A stretch of 64,000 bases of DNA from Aphelenchoides besseyi (Eukaryota > Nematoda > Chromadorea > Rhabditida > Aphelenchoididae): contig JAMPIQ010000002.1 of the NCBI GenBank assembly GCA_024699855.1, positions 310,001-374,000 of the forward strand, read 5' to 3'. Made by a program: the position numbers and the translations under genes. Below the pieces are notes generated by a model. It was not told where the DNA came from, did not search any database, and saw only the letters and a list, made by a program, of their open reading frames with translations. Shown here piece by piece: positions 21,501 through 33,100 of the stretch (within the stretch, counting starts at the first letter, position 1; the number at the start of each line of letters is the position of its first letter).

Positions 21501-23807
21501 ATGGAGAAACGAAAGCGAAGTCGACAAGGAAGTTTGGTCGTGCCAATCGACCACAATTCGCATTTCACGACGCGAAAAGACTTCTTTAAAATCGAACGGG
21601 ACGACGGTCCGAGTTTCAAGTTCGTTTACAGACTTCTGCTTTTGATTTTCGTTTAGTCGTTTTCTGCGCAGTTACACTCGAAATTTTGTATCGTTTCGAA
21701 CGTTTGCGGATTCGTTTCTTGGTCTTATACCTCCGATTCGATGGCTTCCGAATTATTCGATCAAACGACAACTTCCGGGCGATCTGTTTGGCGGAACGAT
21801 CTTAACCTTCTTCAACATTCCGTTAGGAATTGCGTGTTCGAATTTGGCCGGAGTTCCGTTGGTCAATGGTTTGTACACGATGTTGTTCGCCGCTTTCTTC
21901 TATCCGATCTTCAGTAATTGGGCTCACGGATCAATGGGTGTGTTTTAGTTTCCAGTTCTAAAATTCTGCTCAGGTCCATTTGCTTCAATTGATATCGCCA
22001 CAGGAGAACACGCTCGAATGGTGATAAGTCATTACTACACCGATTTGAGCAACATAACCGACTCGAAGTTGTTTGAAGTCGTGAATCCGACGACAATCAC
22101 ATCTGCGATGGTTTTCTTGAACGGATTTATTTGTGTGAGTTGTTTTTCAATTGAACGACCGTTGAGATTTAGATTGCTTTTGGGTTGTTGCGTTTGGATT
22201 TTGTTGCCGAGTACTTCTCTGAGCCACTAGTTGGTGGCTTCACGACGGGAGTTGCACTTTACGTTGTAGTCTCTCAAATAACTCCAATGCTCGGCATTCA
22301 AAAGCCACCAAAAGTTCACGTTGGCTATCAATTTCCAGTAAACTTTTGATTTGTTGTTTGGATTCATTTATTTTTAGAATCTTTGGAATTTGGCCAGAAG
22401 ATTAGACGAAACGAATTTGATTACTGTGCTCATATCCATGCTCTCAATCGTTTTTCTCTTGGTTTCCAAATGCATCATTCAACCACAACTTCAACGTCGA
22501 TTCAAGAGCTCGTTCGTTGTTTTGCCGTGGGAGTTTATTTTGGTGAGCAATCGAATTTGTCAGTTTTCAATTCTTGATGTTCAGTTGATGCTAAGCACGT
22601 CTTTAAGTTGGCTTCTGCAGATCAATCGAACATATGATGTCTACGTGGTTGGTAGTATTCCGAAGGGTTTACCGTTGCCTCAACTTCCCAACCTTTCGCT
22701 TCTTCCCGACTTGTTTTGGAGTTCGTTGGCGATTTCGATTGTTCAAATTTGCACTCACATGTTCGCCGCAAAAGTGCTGTCGAGACGTGTTGGATATCGA
22801 GTTGATCGTCGACAGGAAACCTATGCAATTGGAGCGACTCTGATGTTGAGTTCCTTCTTTCCGGTTTATGCGGCGAATAGTGGTGTTGGAGCGTCGACGA
22901 TCTGCGAACAATCGGGAGCCACCAGTCAAATGGCGATCGTTTTCTCGGCTTTCATTTTGCTTCTGACAACTTTGCTTGCTGGCCCACTTTTCTATCACTT
23001 GCCATCAGTAAGTTCACTTTCAATTACTCGTCAGAAACCCAATTTCAAGTGTGTGATGGCGGTTATTGTACTGATCGTTGTCGGAAAGCAACTGGAAGGT
23101 GTTTTTCAAGTTCCTCACTTGTGGAAGACGAGCAAATGGGACTTCGTAAGTCGGCAATTCAATTCTCATCGATTTGCTCTGTTCAGTGCATTTGGACGGC
23201 TACTTTTTTGGCATCAGTTTCGCGTGGAATTGTTTTGGGTTTAGGAATTGGAATGATATTCCAGTTGTTTACTGTTGTTGCACGCACCCAATGGTTAGTT
23301 TTTGTTTGTTGCCGTGAGCTCATGGATGTTGAAGGCCGAGATGGACGGTTTGGTATTCGAAGCGCATGAACTCGTCCAACGTTTGTATCTTCGAATTCGA
23401 ATCAATGTTACTTTTCGCGAACGGCGAGAAGTTCGTTTTCGCTGTGCAAGAGACTTTGGACAAATGGTGCGAAGAAGATCGGAAATCAGTGAGTTGAAAT
23501 CAAAGAGATCATTTTGAATGTTCTCTTCAGTTTCCGCATATCTTTGTTTTGGACTGCACGGTCATGATCGATGTGGACGCTGTGGGTTTGAGCTATTTGG
23601 TCGACGTGCTGAAGGAGCTGCACGGTTTTGCATTTGTCTACTTTGTTAAGCCACGATGTGAGTTCGAATACGAAGACGAGATCGATTCGCTTCCTAGGGT
23701 TTTTGGTCAAAGTACTGCGTGAAGAAGGCGTGAACATCAGCGACCATCAGATCTGCGAAACCATTGACGAAGTGCTCAAAAAGGTCGACAATCAAAATTC
23801 ACTGTAA
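21501..23807 (+). CDS. SLC26/SulP anion transporter with STAS domain
   Basis: A polytopic plasma-membrane carrier or channel for sulfate, chloride, bicarbonate or oxalate. The first exon (MEKRKRSRQGSLVVPIDHNS) is cytosolic and joins in frame to RFLRSYTRNFVSF. The SulP core follows: PIRWLPNYSIKRQLPGDLFG, GIACSNLAGVPLVNGLYTML, a long run of helices including GFTTGVALYVVVSQITPMLG, and SFFPVYAANSGVGASTICEQ, the conserved region around helix 8. A cytosolic STAS domain ends the protein (FVLDCTVMIDVDAVGLSYLV, DVLKELHG, then NISDHQICETIDEVLKKV). Many introns of about 40 nt keep frame. Loop glycosylation is plausible between helices 3 and 4 (NITDSK). Which C. elegans sulp orthologue it matches is not determined. 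Confidence 0.85.
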
Positions 23808-24622
23808 ACGAAATGTTTTCGAATTAATGACTGTACATAAACTCTTAATGGATCCTCTAAACTCTCCGACTCAAAAGCACGAAGAAGTCGGAACGAATAA
23901 TCGAATCAATGTTCCGCACCGCGAACACTCCGCGAACTTCGAAGGCGTCGGTTTTGAACGGAAAGTTATTTTTTGTGACGCAAAACAGACGGCGATTCAA
24001 GCGGCGATGTCGTTGATAAACGGTCGCCGTGAAAGTGGTCGTTCGCTCGACTACGAACGCAAAAATGGTTCGATTTTCGGGCAAAGTACGCAACGAACTT
24101 TGCGAAGAGGGTTTGCGCACTTTGCACATCCGCTTAAGTTCGCTATCGTTTGCAACAATCAACGACGGCAAACGTTCTTTGATCACGTAATCGGCAGTTA
24201 AATCTTGAACATTCGAATTCAGCAGAACATCGAAAACAAACCCTTTCCCGAAGGTCCAAACGTATTCTTGACCGTCTTTCTATTCTGTCTTCGCCCCTTT
24301 TCTTCACTAGCGAGGTTTAGTGTAGCCGAACTGAACCTTCCGATCGCTCTTCACGCCACTCGATGGCGAGATGGCCATCGGCTGCTGCACAAACATTTTT
24401 CCCGCTCCGCCCGTTTGGAAATTAATTTTCGAGGGCTTTAAAATCGAACGATTCAAACCGCTAATTTCGTTCGTTCGCTGGTGTTAACGAGGAGCTTTAG
24501 CTTTGAGGTGTTACTGTCGATTTGTCGAGTAATTCGCCTTTTTGGTCGATTCTGTTACCGTACTCTTGCGTGTTCATTTCCCCTTCCAGACTTCTGATTC
24601 CCGATTTGTAGATCACTCAGAA
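23808..24622. other. Intergenic region before the desaturase
   Basis: Overlapping open frames on both strands (23764-24201) have no family features and look like GC-driven chance. Presumably contains the desaturase promoter. Confidence 0.4.
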
Positions 24623-26291
24623 ATGACTGTGAATATGATGGAGGACGAGAGTTTGACGGTTACCGAACTGAACGCCAACACCAACGTCGACGACCTGATC
24701 AGCGATCAGTACTTGGCTGCCGAATTGGACGAAGTGATTCGTTTACAGAACTACGCCAAAACAGTGAGTTGCTTTTGTGAATTGAAGTTGTGGATGGCCA
24801 TTAGAATGATCGAAATCAATTCATGTGATGCAGCTGAGCAAACAGCTTTCAACAAAAAAGTCACGCCATTTCGCACCACAGAACCAATCAGCTGAACTCA
24901 TCGAATTGTTTTTGTTCCTCTCCATTCACGTGCTCATCTTTCGGCACACAAAAGAAACCGAAAGATAAGAGAAAAAGGTTCTGATAAACTCGTAAAAATC
25001 ACGGTAATTAACTTGAAGACCGTTCTGGAGCTGGAGCCGAAACTCAAACTCAATGGTCGTTAAGTTGATTGCTCTAAGAAAGAGGTCAATAAAAAATGTT
25101 GCGGTTTTGGTCGTTGACTCACGAGTTCGAAATGACACCTAAAGTTCTTGATTTCAGCACAAATTCAAAGGTGAAATCGTCTGGAGAAACGTCGCGATCT
25201 TCTTCGCTTTGCACGTGGGCGCATTGATCGGTCTCTACCAACTGCTCTTCATCGCTCGTTGGCCGACCGTATTCTGGAGTAAGTTTCCGGACCACACGCG
25301 ACGACTGATCAGACGATTGCGAAGAAAAACGCGCTCGTTTTTATCGCTTTTTACACTCTGGAAGTGCTTGCGGAGTTTCTATTTTGTGTTTTCAGCGATT
25401 GCTTGTTACTTGTGCTCGGGCCTGGGAATCACTTGTGGAGCTCATCGCTTGTGGGCGCATCGATGTTTCAAAGCACGAATGCCGATGAAATTGATCTTGT
25501 TGTTTGGCAACACTATGGCCTTTCAGAATCATGTGATTGAATGGTCCAGAGATCATCGATGGTTTGCTTTTTTGTTGGTTTCTGGGCTTAAGCTTTGCTT
25601 TCAGCCATCACAAATGGACCGATACGGACGCCGATCCACATAACACGAATCGGGGCTTCTTCTTTTCGCATATGGGTTGGTTGTTGACGCGAAAACATCC
25701 GAAAATCAAGGAGATGGGCGCCAAATTGGACCTTTCAGATTTGTCTAACGATCCTCTTTTGGCTTTCCAGAAGAGGTTGGTTGCTTTTGAGCTTTACAAA
25801 CTAACCGTTGTTTTAGACACTATCTTCTTCTCGTTCTTTTGTGCTGCTTCTTGATTCCGACCGTAATTCCCGTCTACTTTTGGAAAGAAAACGCGTTGAT
25901 TGCATTGTACACCGCTGGTTTGTTCCGTTACTGTGCTGTTCTTCACGCAACTTGGTTTATCAACTCGATTGCTCACATGTAAGTTACTTCTTGTTCTTCA
26001 ACTGATTCATTCTTCAGGTTTGGCTATCGACCCTACGACGTGAACATCACTCCAACGGAATCAGTTTGGACATCAGTGACCGCGTTGGGTGAAGGTGGTC
26101 ACAATTATCATCACACCTTTCCACAAGACTATCGAGCCTCTGAAATGCCTTACGTTTTCAACTTCACACGTGTCTTCATCGACACTTGTGCGCGTGTTGG
26201 TCTGGCCTACGATCTGCAAACCGTCTCTAAAGAGTCCGTTCAACGTCAAAAAGACAAACAAGTGCAATTGCTCAAACAGAAATCATTGTAA
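24623..26291 (+). CDS. Acyl-CoA delta-9 desaturase (stearoyl/palmitoyl-CoA desaturase)
   Basis: Introduces the delta-9 double bond into palmitoyl- or stearoyl-CoA in the ER membrane, using cytochrome b5 and a di-iron centre. All three histidine boxes are present: HRLWAH in GITCGAHRLWAHRC; DHRCHHKWTDTDADPHN, restored only when the intron between DHR and HHK is removed; and GGHNYHHTFPQDY near the end. Helices include ALHVGALIGLYQLLFIARW and a pair around LLLVLLCCFLIPTVIPVYFW. Start MTVNMMEDESLTVTELNANT gives an acidic cytosolic tail. The first intron (24764-25157) is about 394 nt, far longer than the rest, and could hold regulatory sequence. C. elegans has FAT-5, -6 and -7 in this family; I cannot say which is the orthologue. 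Confidence 0.9.
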
Positions 26292-26961
26292 ATTAGTTTT
26301 GTAATTAGCCTCCAATTCGCATAAATTCTCTTCGTACTTCTGTTTCCCAACCGTTCGCCCACGCTTTCGCGCTGAAAGTCGATATCTTCGACGATAAGAA
26401 ACAAATCGAATTTCGAAAGAAGGAGAATCGGACGCTGAAGCGTCATCGTCGAGAACGTCTTCAGAAGCAGAATTCCGAGATTTGATGACTAATTTTGCCA
26501 TTTCTTTCGACTTCTTTCCTACTGATCCCCTTTTCGATTGGATCGCAAAACTGATCGGTAAATATTGACACAACGTCGAGATTTTGTTTGTGTGGCGGAT
26601 TTGCGCGCACTTGGCCGCGAATCCTGAAGATCTCGAGCGCTTGAGGGGAGAGAAAATCTTGTTCCTGGAAGCCGCCATCCGCCTTGCGTGCACGATTGAT
26701 TCCAATGTGTTGGTCGGGAGGAAGACAGCAACATTCCGCGGATCCACGACTTTGTGCGTCTTTTCGATTCGGACACTTTGTGGACTTTCGATTAAAACAA
26801 ATTCGCCACAAACTTTCCCAATCTGTCCGATCGTAAACCGTCCGCCGGCACACACCACGTGTCTCGACGGCGCCGTTTTTGGCCGCAAAAGTGCGGACGC
26901 TACGTTTTCGCAGTCGATTTGTTGTTTTTTGCGTAAAAACACTCGTTTGCGCGAATCTCAT
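26283..26961 (-). CDS. Uncharacterised protein with probable mitochondrial-type N-terminus
   Basis: Splicing a 45-nt intron (GTGTTT...ACGTAG) joins ATG AGA TTC GCG CAA ACG A to the long open frame and gives MRFAQTTSALLRPKTAPSRH, then VVCAGGRFTIGQIGKVCGEF, VLIESPQSVRIEKTHKVVDP, RNVAVFLPTNTLESIVHARR. The tail is basic with an acidic patch (SEDVLDDDASASDSPSF). The arginine-rich, acid-free start resembles a mitochondrial presequence, and the beta-rich middle could be a mitoribosomal or assembly protein, but I do not recognise it. Its stop overlaps the desaturase stop by 9 nt on the other strand. It is divergent from the myosin gene, with 229 bp between starts. A competing plus-strand frame (26584-27027) was judged less likely. 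Confidence 0.45.
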
Positions 26962-27190
26962 CTTCAAACCACTTCAACTCCCGAACTCGACGTCCGGTCG
27001 AGGGAAGAAGGGAGTGCAGTTTCGTGATCATAAGCGTTTGCACCTTCGAAATTTAATTTGGAATGCGAAGGCGTGAGGCTTCGAGATCGAATTTCCGTTT
27101 GTCGCGCGAGTGTTTTCGACGTTTTGTTTTTCTTCGCTTCTTTTAGCCACCTGTGAATGCAAAAGTTGCCATAAAGAATCGAAACTCTTC

Positions 27191-30100
27191 ATGGAGCAAG
27201 ACCCGGGATGGCAATTTTTGCGTCAGTCCGCCGAGCAGGTAAACAACTTCAGCGTCGTGCGTGACTTCCGGATTTTCAGCGGCTCGCAGCGACGACCAAA
27301 AAATTCGACTCCAAAAAGAACTGCTGGATCGCCGATCCGGAGGCCGGATTCCTTGAGGCGGAGATCAAGTCCACGAAAGGCGATCAAGTGACCGTAATGA
27401 CGGAAAAAGGCGAAGTCAGTCGACTGTCCTCTACGCAATCATGTTTCTTTGTTTCAGAAGACACTCAAAAAGGACGACATTCAACAAATGAATCCGCCGA
27501 AATACGACAAATGCGAAGACATGGCGAACTTGACGTTTCTCAACGACGCGTCGGTTCTGCACAATCTGAAACAACGGTAAGCGAACTCAATAGAATCACA
27601 AACGATCTCTTCTTGCAGCTACTATTCACTTATGATCTATGTGAGTCAGTTGGGTACGAAGCCCTCAAAACCCTAACTTTCAGACATACTCGGGGCTTTT
27701 CTGTGTGGTGATCAATCCGTATAAGCGATTGCCAATCTACACCGAAAGCATTTGCAGAATGTTCATCGGAAAGCGGCGAAACGAAATGCCACCACACTTG
27801 TTCGCTGTCTGCGACGAAGCGTATCGCAACATGGTCAATGGTTGGTTTCCGAGGAAACACGCAAATTCAACGTCAACTTTCAGATCACGAAAATCAGTCG
27901 ATGTTGATCACCGGCGAATCGGGAGCCGGAAAGACAGAGAACACGAAAAAAGTCATTTCCTATTTCACAATTGTTGGCGCATCCAAAGCGTGAGTTTCTT
28001 TGCGGACGCAACTCCCGGACTCGCTCGTTTAGGAAATCAAAAACCGCGAATCCGAAAGAAAACGTCTCGTTGGAGGATCAGATCGTGCGTACGAATCCCG
28101 TCTTGGAAGCGTTCGGAAACGCAAAAACCGTACGCAACAATAACTCGTCCCGTTTCGGCAAATTCATTCGAATTCACTTCAACAATGCGGGAAAGTTGGC
28201 CGGAGGTGACATCGAACATTGTGAGTTCAGTTGGCATCTTCACGCTGAACAATACTTCTAGATCTTCTGGAGAAGTCACGAGTCATCAAACAGGCTTCGG
28301 GCGAACGATCATATCACATCTTCTATCAAATCATGTCAGAGGGTATTCCCGGATTGAGAAGTGAGTTTCCAGTTCGCATGCGACTTGACCACCAACTTCA
28401 GAAAAACTGTTTTTGACTCGTGACATCAAAGAATACTCTTTCGTATCACAAGCCGAAATCACGATTGATGGTGTGGACGACAAAGAGGAAATGCAGATCA
28501 CGGACGTGAGTTTTGGATCGTAGATTCACTCGAAGTTCTTTAGGAATCTTTCGATATTCTTCGCTTCACTCCCGAAGAAAAAGACGATCTCTGGGCCTTA
28601 ACAGCCGCCATTATGCACATGGGCGAAATGAAGTTCAAACAACGACCACGTGAAGAACAAGCAGAAACCGAGTCAACAGAGGGTGAGTTGAGAATTCTCG
28701 GCTTTCAACCTCTAAAGTTTAGAAGCCGAGTTGGCGGCCAAATTGTTTAAAGTTGACGTTCAGAAGATGCTGACCGCCTACTTGAAGCCACGAGTCAAAG
28801 TCGGTACTGAATGGGTGAACAAGGGACAGAATCTGGAACAAGTAACGTGAGTTAGAAGCCAACAAACCGCGTTTATTCTTTGTTTCAGTTGGGCTATCGG
28901 AGCAGTTGCAAAGGCGCTGTTTGCCCGAATCTTCGCGTGGCTCATCCGCAAATGTAATGCAACTTTGGACGCTAAGGACTTGAGTCGTGATCATTTCATT
29001 GGAGTTCTGGACATTGCGGGATTTGAAATTTTCGATGTACGTTCAAGATTTTGAAGGATTTCACTTCGTTTGCAGTTGAACAGTTTCGAACAACTTTGGA
29101 TTAATTTTGTTAACGAACGACTCCAACAGTTCTTCAATCATCACATGTTCGTGTTGGAACAAGAGGAATACAAACGCGAAGGAATCAAATGGCAGTTTAT
29201 TGATTTTGGGTTGGATTTGGAAGCGTGTATCGAGTTGATTGAAAAGCCGTTGGGTATCATTTCGATGTTGGACGAGGAGTGTATTGTGCCGAAAGCAACG
29301 GACTTGACGTTGGCGCAGAAATTGAACGATCAACATTTGGGCAAACATCCCAACTTCCAGAAACCACGACCACCGAAAGGCAAACAGGCAGAAGCCCATT
29401 TCGCATTAGTTCACTACGCTGGTACGGTCCGTTACAACGTGAAAGCGTGGTTGGAAAAGAACAAAGATCCGTTGAATGACACTGTGGTCTCTGTGCTTAA
29501 AGGAAACGATGGTCAGGCGTTGTTGTCCGAGATTTGGAGCGACTATCAAACCCAAGAAGATGTGGCTGCCAACGAAACAAGAGGCGCAGCAAAGAAAGCA
29601 CCGGGCAAAAAGAAAGGTGACTAGTGATTGTATTTTCATGAACATACGTAATCGTTGATTGCCACAAAGAGCCAAATGAACAGAAACAATATACTCAATC
29701 TAATCACGTTTTACAGGCAAATCAGCTGCTTTTGCCACCGTTTCGATGTTGTATCGAGAGTCTCTGAACAAACTGATGACCATGTTGAATCAAACTCATC
29801 CCCATTTCATTCGTTGTATTATCCCGAACGAAGAGAAGAAAGCAGGTAGTCGATGAATGCAGGTCTCTAATCGCAAATTCAGGAATGATCGAAGCGAATT
29901 TGGTTTTGAATCAACTCACTTGCAACGGTGTGTTGGAGGGAATTCGGATTTGCCGAAAAGGATTCCCGAATCGCATCAATTACATCGACTTCCGACAACG
30001 TTACGCGATCTTGGCCGCCGATCAAGCTCTCGAAAAGGAGCCCAAGAAGGCGGGAGAGAAAATGACACAAAAAATGGAAAGCAAAGGCGATTTGAAGGTC

Positions 30101-33100
30101 GACGACTATCAGTGTGGTGAAACAAAAGTGAGTAGTCAAATGACGATCTTGTTTACATCGTTTTCAGATATTCTTCCGTGCCGGTGTTTTGGCGCATTTG
30201 GAAGAATTGCGAGACGAAGCGTTGAGTGTTATGATCGCCAAATTTCAAGTCCAATGTCGATACTATTTGGGTCAAACCGAATACAAGCGTCGTCGTGATC
30301 AACAGTGAGTTTCAATACAGAGTTCTTGTATTTTTGTTGTTTAGAATCGGAATCAAAGTCATTCAACGGAACGTTCGTAGTTGGTGCACGTTGAGAACTT
30401 GGTCAGTTTGCAATAAAAGGAAGGGGAAATATTAAACAAGAGGAATTCGTTCCATCTTCATCTTTCATCAAATTTCTATCAAACGTCATGTTCCATGCAT
30501 CTTATGTCCAATTTCAGGTCGTGGTTCAAGACTTATAATCAAGTGAAACCGCTGATTGCCGGTAGCAAGAAGGTTCGTTTACGTGCTCCACCCACACTCC
30601 ACCCAACTTCTTCAAGTAGTCCTTGACTCACGAAAAAGATCTTTATTGTCTTTTGATTGACTCAAGTGGTCTTTACGTCAGATATTCATCCTGAGTTTCT
30701 GTTGCCATTTGATCTCGCAAAGAAGATGTGATCTACTTTGCACTTTCGCTTCATTTCTAGTCGGTTATTCGCGCTAAAAATGACAACCAAAAGTCAGAAA
30801 CCCACGGCTGCTGTCCCGTCGATGCCGCAGCGTCCCAATTTAGTCAACGACTTGAAAGCAACGTTTCGTTTGCAGGATGAAGAGTTCGAAGCGAAGTACA
30901 AAGAGTTGGAGGAGAAGAGCGCGCAGGAAGAGAAACAACGCAAAGAATTGGAAGCGTTGAATGTAAAGTTGGCAGCCGAAAAACAGCAGCTTTCGTTGCA
31001 ATTGGAACGCGAAAAAGAAACCACGGCCGAAGCCGATGAACGTTCAGCGAAGATTTTAGCTCAAAAATCGGATGTTGAACGACAAGTGAGTTTTCAATTC
31101 ACGATCTTAAGCTCCGAGTTTTAGCTTTCCGATATGAACGAGCAATTGGCCGACATGGAAGATCGTACTGATGCTCTGTCGAAACAACGAAAGAAACTAG
31201 AGACCGAAAAAGAGACGTTGAAGAAGAACGTTCACGATCTGGAGATGACCGTCAAGAAGCAAGAATCCGAACGACAAGCCAAAGACCATCAGATTCGATC
31301 GTTACAAGACGAAATTGCCGCCCAAGACGATGCAATCAACAAAGCCACCAAAGAAAGAAAACAACAAGAAGAGGTATGAAATTATGCTGCCATGAGTGAT
31401 CCTAAACTTTTGTTCAGATCAACCGACGTTTACAAGACGATCTTCATGCCGAACAGGACAAATTAAATGCAATGAACAAAGCGAAATTGAAATTGGAACA
31501 ACAATGTGATGCTCTGGAAGATAGTTTGGAGCGCGAGAAACGTCAACGAGCCGATTTGGACAAACAGAAGCGAAAGATCGAAGGTGAATTGCGTGTAACA
31601 CAAGAAAACTTGGAAGAATTGGCACGACAGAAAGCCGATATGGATCAGGCCCTAAAACGGCAAGTCAACGAATTTGGAACTAATTAGCTCGGTTTTAGGA
31701 AGGATGCTGAACTGCAGACTGTTACCCAACGATTGGAAGATGAACAGGCGTTGGTTAGTCGTTTAACTCGACGAATCAAAGAGCTTGAAGCCCAAGTGGC
31801 CGAGCTACAAGAAGAACTAGAAGCTGAGCGACAGGCACGTACAAAAGCTGAGAAATTGCGCTTCGAAATGCAACAAGAGTTGGAGGTATTGGCTGAGCAA
31901 TTGGATGAAGCCGGCGGTGCAACTCAAAGTCAAATCGAAATGAACAAAAAACGTGAAGCAGAAATGCAAAAGATGAGACGTGATTTGGTAGGTTCAGTTC
32001 AGATCCAAGTGTTCAATCAACTTGTTTCAGGAAGAAGCAAATTTGCAGGCCGAAAACCAATTGGCAGCAATGCGAAAGAAACACACGGATGCGGTGGCCG
32101 AATTGAGTGATCAGTTGGATCAACTGCAGAAAATGCGCGCCAAGTTGGTTTACTTAAAAATTCGGGGATTGCAGTTCGGGTTTCAGGACCGAAAAAGAAA
32201 AACTTCAGGCGCAGCGCGAAGCCGAAGAAGCAGCTGCTAATTTGGACAACGAAGTAAAACAGCGTCAAAACATCGAACGTTTGGCAAAGAAGGTGAGAGA
32301 TGAACATGATGGTTGGACTAACTAAGCGTTGCAGCTCGAATCTCAACTCATGGAAATTCAACTGAAAAGCGACGAACAGGTTCGTCAGTTGCAAGAGCTA
32401 AACACGTGGAAAATGAGAGCAATGAACGAGAACTCGGATTTGTCACGACAACTAGAAGAGGCTGAGAATCAGATTAACGCTGTGAATCGAATCAAAAGTC
32501 AGCTCGGCACTCAAATTGAAGATCTCAGACGACAATTGGATCAGGAGTCAAGAGAACGACAAACTTTTGCTTCACAGGTTTGTTCTGAAGACAACTCGTT
32601 CAGTTCGAATTTCAGTCCGCTAACTACCAACTGGAATGTCAACAGTTGCGAGAAGCTTTGGACGAAGAACAGGAATCCAAAACCGAACTTCAGCGCCAAA
32701 TCTCCAAGGCCAATGCCGAAGCAGCAAGTTGGAGAGGTAAGTGAACATTTGGATACAATAACGACTTCGTTTTGTAGCAAAATACGAAGCTGAAGGTCTA
32801 CAGAAATCGGAAGAATTGGAACAAGAACGACGCAAATTGGCTGCTAAAGTCCAAGAAATTCAAGAGCAATTGGAACAAGCAAATCAACGCACTGCTTCGG
32901 GCGAAAAAGTTCGGCATCGCTTGCAACAAGAGTTGGAAGATGCTCAAGTCGATGCCGAACGAGTGAGTCGATCATTTGTTGTTTGATATTCGATCTTTAG
33001 GCCAATTCACTTGCCAATTCTCTGGAAAAGAAGATGAAGAGTTTCGACAAAGTCGTGGACGAATGGCGTGCAAAATGCGATTCGTTGAGTGCTGAATTGG

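Noticed and set aside
23764..24201. Overlapping long frames on both strands after the SLC26 gene
   Set aside because: Begins inside the end of the transporter CDS and shows no family motif; likely compositional.
26584..27027. Plus-strand ORF of 147 codons
   Set aside because: Lies antisense to a frame that splices well to an ATG; start and domain evidence are lacking.
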